14,847 nucleotides of DNA from Gammaproteobacteria bacterium (GTDB taxonomy: Bacteria; Pseudomonadota; Gammaproteobacteria; Pseudomonadales; Azotimanducaceae): the NCBI GenBank assembly GCA_027295975.1, contig JAPUJX010000276.1, positions 1-14,847 on the forward strand, given 5' to 3'. A program made the translations under genes and the position numbers. The notes beneath the pieces are model-generated. The model had not been told where the DNA came from. It saw nothing but the letters and a program-made list of their open reading frames with translations, and made no database searches. Each line of letters starts with the position of its first letter. Position 1 is the first letter of the stretch. Below are positions 7,876 through 13,700 of the stretch, in pieces.

Positions 7876-7925
7876 GCCATGCCTGGAGCATGGCACCGCA
7901 GCCTTGGGTATGGCAACCATATGGT
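7876..7925. repeat. Cluster of inverted repeats between divergent genes
   Basis: Three symmetric elements lie in the divergent region between the TonB-C lipoprotein and the small gene at 7952: GCCATGC/GCATGGC at 7876-7894 around the loop CTGGA; TATGG/CCATA at 7909-7921 around CAA; and the perfect 10-base palindrome ACCATATGGT at 7916-7925. The last two overlap and would be mutually exclusive as RNA folds. They share a (G)CATGG/TATGG core, as expected for repeated binding sites of one regulator acting on both directions. No good -10/-35 pair is evident here. Confidence 0.5.
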
Positions 7926-7951
7926 AAGCTCAAATGGTTTTCGGAGGAGCC

Positions 7952-8230
7952 ATGGCGTTACGGCAACAGGTTCTGGTTTTGTACCTGAAAAGTTCGGCTC
8001 TGGATACGGAAGTAATAGGCTGGGCCAACTACGACGGAACCGGCGAAACCGCTCACATGGCGGGCGATAGTGACGACCCCCCTTATCGAACCGGAATCGG
8101 GGCGCTGCGCGACGGATGGCGGCTGTTACAGGCAACCCCCCTTGCCCCACATGCAACCGGTGACGAGTACCGCACCTCCTATCTGAAATACGAGTTCTTC
8201 TTCGAAAAGCTGGTCGACGCGGATGGCTGA
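7952..8230 (+). CDS. Small conserved protein of unknown function (92 aa), coupled to dioxygenase
   Basis: A 92-residue soluble protein. The start at 7952 is chosen over an in-frame ATG at 7934 because GGAGG at 7943-7947 sits four bases upstream of it. The sequence opens MALRQQVLVLYLKSSALDTE and contains GWANYDGTG, then GDSDDPPYRTGIGALRDGWR and the closing YRTSYLKYEFFFEKLV. I recall proteins of this pattern as a conserved hypothetical group in proteobacteria, without known function. There are no membrane segments or catalytic motifs I recognise. Its last eight bases overlap the start of the phytanoyl-CoA dioxygenase-type gene, so the two products are very likely made together. An accessory or regulatory partner of that enzyme is possible but not shown by the sequence. 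Confidence 0.8.
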   Translation: MALRQQVLVLYLKSSALDTEVIGWANYDGTGETAHMAGDSDDPPYRTGIGALRDGWRLLQATPLAPHATGDEYRTSYLKYEFFFEKLVDADG

Positions 8231-9167
8231 TCGCAACCTGCTCAACTCGCGACAGATGGCCCACTTCACCGCCCGGGGTTTCCTGCGCTTCGACGCCGTC
8301 GTTCCGGATTCCATCAATCGGGCGTTTCTCTGTGAAATCGGCGTTGTCGACGGGGTGGATCAAAATACCGGCATCGACGGCATCGCCGAACACCACGCCC
8401 GCATCATGGCAAGCAGCGCGGTCCCCGTGGTACCGGCCGGGACACTTCTGGCAGACGCTTATCCCCAGGGGTGTGCACTCGGTAAATTGATGGCATTACC
8501 CGAAGTGCTGGGAACCATCGAAAGCCTTGTCGGCAAGGGCTGCCTGTTCGACCATCACTTTCTTCACGTGACGTTCCCTGAACGGTTTTTCGAAGCGGAA
8601 GGCCGCCGCAACGTTTCCCAACACCTCCATCAGGACTCAACTATCGATCTACGCCGTGCTTTCGATGTGCAGATCCTGTATTTTCCGCACGAAGTCACGC
8701 GCGAGATGGGCGGTACTCGATTCGTTCCGGGTACCCATCTGCGCGTCGTCAGCGAGGCCGCCATCTCCCGATATCAGAATATCCTGGGACAACAACACAT
8801 CGTCTGCCCGGCTGGTACGCTGTTTTTCATGCACCACGGAATCTGGCACGGCGGCGGAGTCAATCTGTCTGATCATTTACGTTATATGTTCAAAATTCGC
8901 CTTTGCCCGATCGTCAGGCAAACCCGCTTATGGAACACCAGTGACCTGCCGGAGGATCATCTCGAGCAGCGCCCGATTTTCTGGTTGAACAAGCAGCCCG
9001 ACCCGGAGCACATTCACAGCATGCTCACCAGGCCGGAGCCCTGGCACGAACAAGATACCGGACGTCTGGAATACCTGAACCGAATTCGGATGTGGCGTTA
9101 CCTGTTGGGTGATGAACGCTTCGACGCCGACTACTGGATTACCCGGGTAGAGAACGAACCCGAGTGA
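8223..9167 (+). CDS. Phytanoyl-CoA dioxygenase (PhyH) family Fe(II)/2-oxoglutarate oxygenase
   Basis: A 314-residue double-stranded beta-helix oxygenase, expected to couple 2-oxoglutarate decarboxylation to hydroxylation of a small organic substrate. The iron site is visible: HQD at residues 136-138 (H136, D138) in SQHLHQDSTIDLR, and the distal histidine most likely H209 in MHHGIWHGGG. R220, in HLRYMFKIRL, is placed to bind the 2-oxoglutarate carboxylate. GGTRFVPGTH (163-172) is the typical PhyH core strand and turn. There is no signal peptide, so it is cytoplasmic. The ATG lies inside the upstream small gene (eight-base overlap), indicating coupled translation. The C-terminal 85 or so residues, beyond the core, are Trp-, Pro- and His-containing and may cap the active site. 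The substrate is unknown; members act on lipids, natural products and modified amino acids. Confidence 0.9.
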   Translation: MADRNLLNSRQMAHFTARGFLRFDAVVPDSINRAFLCEIGVVDGVDQNTGIDGIAEHHARIMASSAVPVVPAGTLLADAYPQGCALGKLMALPEVLGTIESLVGKGCLFDHHFLHVTFPERFFEAEGRRNVSQHLHQDSTIDLRRAFDVQILYFPHEVTREMGGTRFVPGTHLRVVSEAAISRYQNILGQQHIVCPAGTLFFMHHGIWHGGGVNLSDHLRYMFKIRLCPIVRQTRLWNTSDLPEDHLEQRPIFWLNKQPDPEHIHSMLTRPEPWHEQDTGRLEYLNRIRMWRYLLGDERFDADYWITRVENEPE

Positions 9168-9170
9168 ACT

Positions 9171-9276
9171 GGGGTCAGGTTGAATATCAGCTCTGATATG
9201 GAACCCCATTTCAACCGAACTTCAACCCCGTCCGAAATTTGTTGCGAACCTCACGCAACACCACCATGTCAGGTGG
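9171..9276. repeat. Succession of hairpins, first one REP-like
   Basis: This stretch begins four bases after the PhyH-type stop codon and holds three potential stem-loops. The first has ATATCAG/CTGATAT arms at 9184-9199, enclosed by GGGGT (9171-9175) and ACCCC (9203-9207), or alternatively by GGTTGAA (9178-9184) and TTCAACC (9210-9216). The second is TGTTGCG/CGCAACA at 9240-9260 with a seven-base loop. The third is CCACC/GGTGG at 9261-9276. The opening ACTGGGGTCAGGTTGAA resembles the GGGGTCAGAGTGAA-type ends I recall from REP elements and their transposase relatives. None has a following T run, so they are poor intrinsic terminators. Confidence 0.5.
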
Positions 9277-9415
9277 GCGACGGCCAACAACTCCCCCGCT
9301 CTCGAGACGTCTGGATATTTTTTTCGCTCAAGGCGCAGCTTTCCGGTATTGGGCTTGATTACGCCGGAAATGGCCGTCAACGCCAATTTCGCTTCGGCCG
9401 CCGGATCTAACGACA

Positions 9416-9421
9416 TATAAT
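9416..9421 (+). promoter_or_regulatory. Perfect -10 hexamer (TATAAT) seven bases before the DUF2970 start
   Basis: TATAAT ends seven bases before the ATG at 9429, so transcription would start at or within a base of the initiation codon and give a leaderless mRNA. No Shine-Dalgarno sequence lies between them, which agrees. The expected -35 position (about 9393-9398, TTCGGC) matches the consensus poorly, so the promoter call rests mainly on the perfect -10. TTCGGCC is repeated at 9393-9399 and 9422-9428, on either side of the hexamer. Confidence 0.45.
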
Positions 9422-9428
9422 TTCGGCC

Positions 9429-9659
9429 ATGGTTGACGCCGACCCCGCAAGCGAAAAAAGAGACGAGAAGCCGCTCAGCTTCCTGCAGGTTGTCGGCAGC
9501 GCAGCTTCAGCCGCCTTCGGCGTGCAATCGAGCCACAACCGGGAACGAGACTTTTCCCGCGGAAAACTTTCCCACTTCATCGCTGTTGGCATCGGTCTTA
9601 CGATACTGTTCGTGATCATGTTGATCGTGGTGGTCAATCTTGTGCTGAGTAACGCTTAA
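9429..9659 (+). CDS. DUF2970 family small membrane protein
   Basis: A 76-residue protein with the DUF2970 pattern: PLSFLQVVGSAASAAFGVQS (residues 15-34), then NRERDFSRGKLSHFIAVGIG (37-56), and a single C-terminal hydrophobic helix of about 22 residues (GIGLTILFVIMLIVVVNLVL). It is predicted to sit in the inner membrane with its charged N-terminal half in the cytoplasm. The family is found in proteobacteria and has no established function. No alternative ATG or GTG start exists before the conserved region, so the ATG at 9429 is probably right even though it has no ribosome site; see the -10 hexamer at 9416. Its last 26 bases overlap the 3' end of the convergent kinase gene. The family call is good; the biological role is unknown. 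Confidence 0.87.
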   Translation: MVDADPASEKRDEKPLSFLQVVGSAASAAFGVQSSHNRERDFSRGKLSHFIAVGIGLTILFVIMLIVVVNLVLSNA

Positions 9660-10635
9660 CCCGTTCACGCATCCCCGTTTCCGCTTTTTCCATGGATTCG
9701 AGGAGTCGAAACTGCGTTTCGGCACGGCGCAAATTGTCCCCGGCCGAATCCACCTTGAAATATCGATCTCCCATCAAGTGATCGGTAAGCAGCCGCACAC
9801 CCAACATCAGCGTCACATAACGCGGACCAAGGACAAGTTCATCAACGGTGGGTGCGCGCCTCGTTTCTCTCGAGAAACCTTCCAGCAGAACTTCATACCG
9901 GTCCAGGGAAAACGCACCGGCCTCACCGGCCGCCGAGCGCACGAGGTCGCCGAAATCCCAAACCCAGTGGCCGTACATCACCGTATCCAGATCGACCACC
10001 GCGGCAACCTCGTCGCCGCCAACGTGGTAGAGCAGATTGTTGACTTTACAATCGCCGTGGATGTAGCCGGTACGTTCGTTGAAGAGTTCGCTCAAGGCGT
10101 CACGCGAGGCAACAAAACGCATCCACGGTTCATCCGGGGCCATTTCCGCGAGATCCTCGAGGTAGTGGCCAAGCTGCATGAAGCCGGGAATCGGATCTTC
10201 AAATCGGGGACCCGGAAGGTCGATAAGGAGATTCTGGAAACGCGCAAAACTTTGCGCCGCCGACCGCAGCGCCGCGGCACCGCGCAAAAACTGGCGGGTT
10301 TCGGTGCCCTCGACATAGTCCCACAACCGCCACACCTCGCCGCCGGTATCCTCGTGCAGAAACTCTCCCGCGAGGTCGGGTACCAACGTTGGAACCCATC
10401 CCGGTTGTTTTGCCGCGATATGATCCACCACCCGGATGGTCTGAGACATAGCCATGTGCGGGTCGGGGAAAACGGATCCGTTGATTCGTTGCAGCACGTA
10501 GCGGCGCTCGTGGTTTTCGATGAGGAACGTATCGTTGATGAACCCTGCACCCAGCGGACGAATTTCACACCGCGGGAACCAGGCCAGGCTGGCCCGGCGC
10601 GCATCCTGGCTCACTGGTCTGGCGCTGTCAGCCAT
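9634..10635 (-). CDS. APH-fold sugar kinase, N-acetylhexosamine kinase-like
   Basis: A 333-residue phosphotransferase of the aminoglycoside phosphotransferase (APH/choline kinase) fold. The N-lobe carries GAGFINDTFLI (residues 29-39) and RRYVLQRINGSVFPDPHMAM (44-63). The catalytic loop is HGDCKVNNLL (193-202), with D195 as likely base and N200 as metal ligand, and the DFG-equivalent is VVDLDTVMYG (213-222), followed by WDFGDLVRSA. The LQRIN...F.DP and DLDTVM...DFGD patterns are those of the NahK-type group that phosphorylates N-acetylhexosamines, rather than true antibiotic kinases. Its start lies inside the end of the GH20 gene (25-base overlap), so it should be translated together with a hexosaminidase. 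That supports GlcNAc or GalNAc as substrate (inference). Whether C1 or C6 is phosphorylated is not visible. The 3' end overlaps the convergent DUF2970 gene by 26 bases. Confidence 0.85.
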   Translation of the reverse strand: MADSARPVSQDARRASLAWFPRCEIRPLGAGFINDTFLIENHERRYVLQRINGSVFPDPHMAMSQTIRVVDHIAAKQPGWVPTLVPDLAGEFLHEDTGGEVWRLWDYVEGTETRQFLRGAAALRSAAQSFARFQNLLIDLPGPRFEDPIPGFMQLGHYLEDLAEMAPDEPWMRFVASRDALSELFNERTGYIHGDCKVNNLLYHVGGDEVAAVVDLDTVMYGHWVWDFGDLVRSAAGEAGAFSLDRYEVLLEGFSRETRRAPTVDELVLGPRYVTLMLGVRLLTDHLMGDRYFKVDSAGDNLRRAETQFRLLESMEKAETGMRERVKRYSAQD

Positions 10636-12611
10636 CGGCTCAGCCCGGGAACGATGGCTAACAGGTATTCGCCGTGGGGACGACCTGCCCGTTGCAACAC
10701 CGACTCATCGATGGTTTTACCCTGCAACACGTCAAGCACGATTCCGGCAACCTCCGCGAGGGATTCTGCCAGCGGGGCAAGCTCTTCGGGGCAATCCGGC
10801 CGGGCTGAGAGCAACATCCAGGATCGCGCCAGATCGCCGAGTACCGACATCGCCTCTTCGTCACCATCCGCAACCCGTTCAGACAACTCGTTCACCTCCC
10901 TGGCGATGAAACTCTCGGGTAACAGCCCGTCCACAATCCGGTCGAGTGGCGTGTCTGCATCGTATGGCCGGGACTGGGGCATTTCCGTCCCGCGAAGACG
11001 TTCCGACAGGACTTTCTCCCCCAACAACCGTCCGTACCATTTGACCGGCTCCAGCAGGCTGACCAGGGGCATCCAGACATCGGTCACCCCAGCGCGCGCC
11101 AGCAAGGCCCTGCTGCTTTCGAACACATCAACCAGCCCACTTGCCCTCAGTGACTCCAGGCTCGCGGTAAACCTCCGGTACAGGTCCTCGATGTCGCGTT
11201 GCGCGGCGGGTGACCAGAACCGCTCCGCCACAACGGGCAGCCGCGACCAGAGCCGCGCGTCCAGCACGGATTCGTCGACCAGCTCCGACCACAGGCAGGC
11301 TTCGCCGCCGATGACAGAGCCGCGAGACGAGCCACCCGAGGACCCTTTCTGGCGCCAATGATCCGTCCAGCGCATACCGGCCCCAACGTGTTCAAACCGA
11401 GGATCAACGGTTAACGCATCTTCCAGTTCGATCAGGGCTTTTTCGTCCGCCTCGGGATCGAAGCGGTAGTGCACGTCGGCGGGAAAACACAAATCGAGGT
11501 AATATCCGGCAGAGACCAGGCAGTCGTGACCCTGCCGCAAAACCCGGTCCCGAGCGGTTGCCCCACGCCAGGATTGCACGAGCACCCCGCCGGTAAGGTC
11601 GGGATGCAGAATTTCATCCCAGCCAACGGCCACTTTCCCGAGATCGTTCACGAGCCCCGTCACCCGCGCATTGAAATGAGCCTGCAGGGCCACCACGTCC
11701 GCTAACCCGTTCGCCCGCATAAACGCGCGAATCGACTCACTCCCCGACCACCACGCCGGGTGCACCTCGTCACCCCCGATGTGTACGTACCGATCCGGGA
11801 ATATTTCATCGAGTTCTCCCAGTAATGCCGCAATCGCTTCGTAAACCGTTTCGCTGGTCGGATCAAGGCACCCGGGATGCACGCCGTAACGCCGTGTCGC
11901 CTCCGTTCGTTCGTTCCCCCACTCGGGGTATGCGGCAAGCCAACTCGTGCTATGCCCCGGCATGTCCAACTCCGGAATCACCCGTATGCCACGTGCGGCC
12001 GCGTAGCCGACCAGGCCCGCAAGTTCCGCGGAGGTATAACTCGGTTCGCTGGCGAGCCTCGGAAAAGTCCTGCTGCGCAGACGAAACGCCTGGTCGTCCG
12101 TGAGATGAAGGTGCAACACGTTGAGTTTATAACAAGCCATGACATCGAGGGTTCGCCGCAAAACCCCGATACCGATGAAATGCCTCGCCACATCGATCAT
12201 CAGGCCGCGCCAGGGAAAACGGGGTGTATCTTCCACCAGGACGGTGGGCAAATTTCCCGTGGGCGTGACCAGTTGCGCGAGGGTATTCAAACCGTGCAGT
12301 ACGCCCCATTCCGTGGCGGCTCGCAGATTGACGAGTTCATCGGTCACCTCCAGCCGATAGCTCTCATCCTCCCCCAGGCTCGGCCACTCTTGACCAGGTT
12401 CTCCACAGTCAATCTCGAGGGTAACCGGCTGGCCGTCGTTCATGGCCGTAGCGCGGCGCCGGACCTGCCCGGTAATTCGCTCGACGGCGGACTCGAGGCG
12501 CTCGCTTCGAGCAGCCAGATAATTGACGACAAACAAACCACGACTGAGCGCCAGGCTCCCCGTGTGCCATTCGACCTGGCTTGGATAAGGCAATAACCCC
12601 TGTTCCGTCAT
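10611..12611 (-). CDS. Cytoplasmic GH20 beta-N-acetylhexosaminidase with C-terminal extension
   Basis: A family 20 glycoside hydrolase that would release terminal beta-GlcNAc or GalNAc through substrate-assisted catalysis. The product is 666 residues if translation starts at the ATG at 12611. An N-terminal GH20b-type domain runs to about residue 125; the barrel starts at FPWRGLMIDVARHF (about 132-145), followed by LHLHLTDDQAFRLR (166-179) and IPELDMPGHS (212-221). The catalytic pair is D281-E282 in HIGGDEVHPAWW. There is no signal peptide, so it should act on imported oligosaccharides. After the barrel-closing LWSRLPVVAERFWSP, about 180 mostly helical residues remain, including LLEPVKWYGR. 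The start could instead be the ATG at 12641 or a TTG at 12644; I prefer 12611 because the domain begins just after it and a candidate promoter would place 12641 at the transcript's very end. It overlaps the kinase gene by 25 bases. Confidence 0.92.
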   Translation of the reverse strand: MTEQGLLPYPSQVEWHTGSLALSRGLFVVNYLAARSERLESAVERITGQVRRRATAMNDGQPVTLEIDCGEPGQEWPSLGEDESYRLEVTDELVNLRAATEWGVLHGLNTLAQLVTPTGNLPTVLVEDTPRFPWRGLMIDVARHFIGIGVLRRTLDVMACYKLNVLHLHLTDDQAFRLRSRTFPRLASEPSYTSAELAGLVGYAAARGIRVIPELDMPGHSTSWLAAYPEWGNERTEATRRYGVHPGCLDPTSETVYEAIAALLGELDEIFPDRYVHIGGDEVHPAWWSGSESIRAFMRANGLADVVALQAHFNARVTGLVNDLGKVAVGWDEILHPDLTGGVLVQSWRGATARDRVLRQGHDCLVSAGYYLDLCFPADVHYRFDPEADEKALIELEDALTVDPRFEHVGAGMRWTDHWRQKGSSGGSSRGSVIGGEACLWSELVDESVLDARLWSRLPVVAERFWSPAAQRDIEDLYRRFTASLESLRASGLVDVFESSRALLARAGVTDVWMPLVSLLEPVKWYGRLLGEKVLSERLRGTEMPQSRPYDADTPLDRIVDGLLPESFIAREVNELSERVADGDEEAMSVLGDLARSWMLLSARPDCPEELAPLAESLAEVAGIVLDVLQGKTIDESVLQRAGRPHGEYLLAIVPGLSRWLTAPDQ

Positions 12612-12651
12612 GGGAAACCAATCTTCGCCACAAGGTGACATCAACCCGGAC

Positions 12652-12678
12652 TCTGTAAGAGGGACAGACGACTGTCAA
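12652..12678 (-). promoter_or_regulatory. Candidate promoter of the GH20-kinase unit
   Basis: On the minus strand a consensus -35 TTGACA (bases 12678-12673) is followed after 15 bases by TACAGA (12657-12652), a four-of-six match to the -10 consensus. The spacer is shorter than the usual 17, so strength would be modest. Transcription would begin near 12644-12646, leaving a leader of about 33 bases before the preferred ATG at 12611. It lies in the 164-base region shared with the divergent SIS gene. Confidence 0.35.
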
Positions 12679-12718
12679 CGCCACAAGTCATCATGGATTG
12701 GGGGGCTGCCTGTTGCCT

Positions 12719-12737
12719 TGAGGGTTCCCATCCCTCA
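12719..12737. repeat. Inverted repeat upstream of the SIS gene
   Basis: TGAGGG at 12719-12724 and CCCTCA at 12732-12737 pair around the seven-base loop TTCCCAT. It sits 38 bases before the SIS start and 41 bases upstream of the candidate -35 of the GH20 gene, so an operator serving both divergent genes is possible. It has no T run. No regulator gene is present in the window to link to it. Confidence 0.4.
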
Positions 12738-12775
12738 TGCCAACATGCGCCCTCTATTCTTCGGGGCGACAGCTA

Positions 12776-13375
12776 ATGGATATCAGAGAACGCATGCGGG
12801 CAGTTCTGGACACCGAAGCCCAGGCAATCGCCTCGGTTGACATCGACGACAACTTTGTCCGAGCCGTGGAGATTCTGCAGGCGTGTGATGGCAAGGTGTT
12901 GACCACCGGAATCGGAAAAGCCGGACACATAGCCCGTAAATTTGCGTCCACGCTCTGCTCCACCGCAACCCCCGCGGACTACATACACCCGGCGGAAGCC
13001 GCGCACGGCGACCTCGGCCTGGTAGACACTCACGACGTGATGGTCGCTTTTTCAACCAGCGGCAAAAGCACCGAGGTGCTCGAAATTCTGGAGTTGTCCC
13101 GCCACCTCGGTGTAGCCAGCGTCATCGGGATCACCTCCCACCCCGACTCCGAACTACGCGGCCTGTCCGATCTCGTCCTCGATATGGGAATTATCGAAGA
13201 ACCGTGCCCCATCGGACTGACCCCAAGCGCGAGCATGGCGGTAATGCTCGCCATCAGCGACGCGATTGCGCTCGCGTTGATGGAGGCCAAGGGCGTCACC
13301 CGCGAAGACTATGGCAAACGACACCACGGCGGGTATCTCGGCAGAGCCGCGCGCACCGACAACATGCCCCACTGA
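12776..13375 (+). CDS. SIS-domain sugar-phosphate isomerase, KdsD/KpsF-like without CBS domains
   Basis: A 199-residue SIS-domain protein of the arabinose-5-phosphate isomerase (KpsF/GutQ/KdsD) group, which interconverts ribulose 5-phosphate and arabinose 5-phosphate for KDO synthesis. Family motifs seen: GIGKAGHIA (residues 45-53), the block IHPAEAAHGDLGLV (70-83), the SIS phosphate loop FSTSGKSTEV (92-101), ITSHPDSEL (119-127), LTPSASMAVML (148-158) and RHHGGYLGR (182-190). Classical KdsD is about 330 residues, with two CBS domains after the SIS part; here the protein stops after the SIS part, a shorter form that exists in its own right. I chose ATG 12776 because the protein then starts like its relatives; an in-frame ATG at 12737 would add 13 atypical residues. 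Neither has a convincing ribosome site. It is divergent from an amino-sugar pair, so another aldose/ketose phosphate substrate is conceivable. Confidence 0.87.
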   Translation: MDIRERMRAVLDTEAQAIASVDIDDNFVRAVEILQACDGKVLTTGIGKAGHIARKFASTLCSTATPADYIHPAEAAHGDLGLVDTHDVMVAFSTSGKSTEVLEILELSRHLGVASVIGITSHPDSELRGLSDLVLDMGIIEEPCPIGLTPSASMAVMLAISDAIALALMEAKGVTREDYGKRHHGGYLGRAARTDNMPH

Positions 13376-13681
13376 TGGCGAACCGGTTTCGGCCTGCTCG
13401 CCATCTCGTGGCTTTACAGCGGCGGGCGAGCCTACGCGGCCGTGCGGGCTGGTGACATTACCAGCCACCGGCTGTGGATGTTGCGAAACTTCTGGCTGAC
13501 CTTCGCGGCGGTAACGTTGCGGATACATCTCGGGCTCCTGCAGGGACCGCTGGAACTGACCTTCGAGGAAGCTTATCCGGTGGTCGCCTGGGTGCCAAAC
13601 CTCATGGTCGTGGAACGGTTCCTGGCAACTCGATCTCGGATTGCCGGAGCGTTCCATAACACCGAACAAGCTATCGAGTGA
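13376..13681 (+). pseudogene. C-terminal remnant of a DUF2306 membrane protein gene
   Basis: Directly after the SIS stop codon, and in the same frame, an open stretch encodes GFGLLAISWLYSGGRAYAAV, then RAGDITSHRLWMLRNF, LTFAAVTLRIHLG and LTFEEAYPVVAWVPNLMVVE. This is the second half of a DUF2306 multi-pass membrane protein: two hydrophobic helices around the conserved D.. HR.WM.R.F.LTFAAVTLR segment and the final helix. Homologues are about twice as long, with several earlier helices. The upstream bases are fully taken up by the SIS gene, so the N-terminal half is gone. The first initiation-type codon of the usual kinds is a GTG at 13442 with no good ribosome site, beyond the first helix. I therefore read it as a 5'-truncated remnant left by a deletion or rearrangement, although low-level translation from the GTG (79 residues) cannot be excluded. 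Confidence 0.75.
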
Positions 13682-13700
13682 AGCTGCTTTGTGCCGTCGG

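Noticed and set aside
7828..7920. Upstream extension of the TonB-C protein to an ATG at 7920
   Set aside because: It would add 31 residues, rich in Arg, Cys and Ala, ahead of a perfect lipoprotein signal and run through the inverted-repeat region; the GTG at 7827 makes better biological sense, although no ribosome site supports either.
9301..9324. Possible intrinsic terminator: CTCGAG and GACGTC palindromes followed by T7 (9318-9324)
   Set aside because: The palindromes have no loop, so no stable stem forms directly before the T run.
9180..9410. Plus-strand open frame of 76 codons in the spacer after the PhyH-type gene
   Set aside because: It starts inside the REP-like hairpin, has no ribosome site and reads as low-information sequence. 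The region is better explained as non-coding.
9634..10635. Antibiotic resistance gene (aminoglycoside phosphotransferase)
   Set aside because: The fold is shared, but the LQRIN...DP and DLDTVM...DFGD patterns and the overlap with a hexosaminidase gene point to a metabolic sugar kinase.
9778..11361. Long plus-strand open frame (527 codons) opposite the kinase and GH20 genes
   Set aside because: It lies antisense to two genes with clear family motifs, crosses their junction, and its translation is Arg/Ser/Pro-rich with no recognisable domain; typical of the frame opposite GC-rich coding DNA.
11877..12596. Plus-strand open frame of 239 codons inside the GH20 gene
   Set aside because: Antisense to the catalytic barrel; low-complexity Arg/Gly/His-rich translation and no ribosome site.
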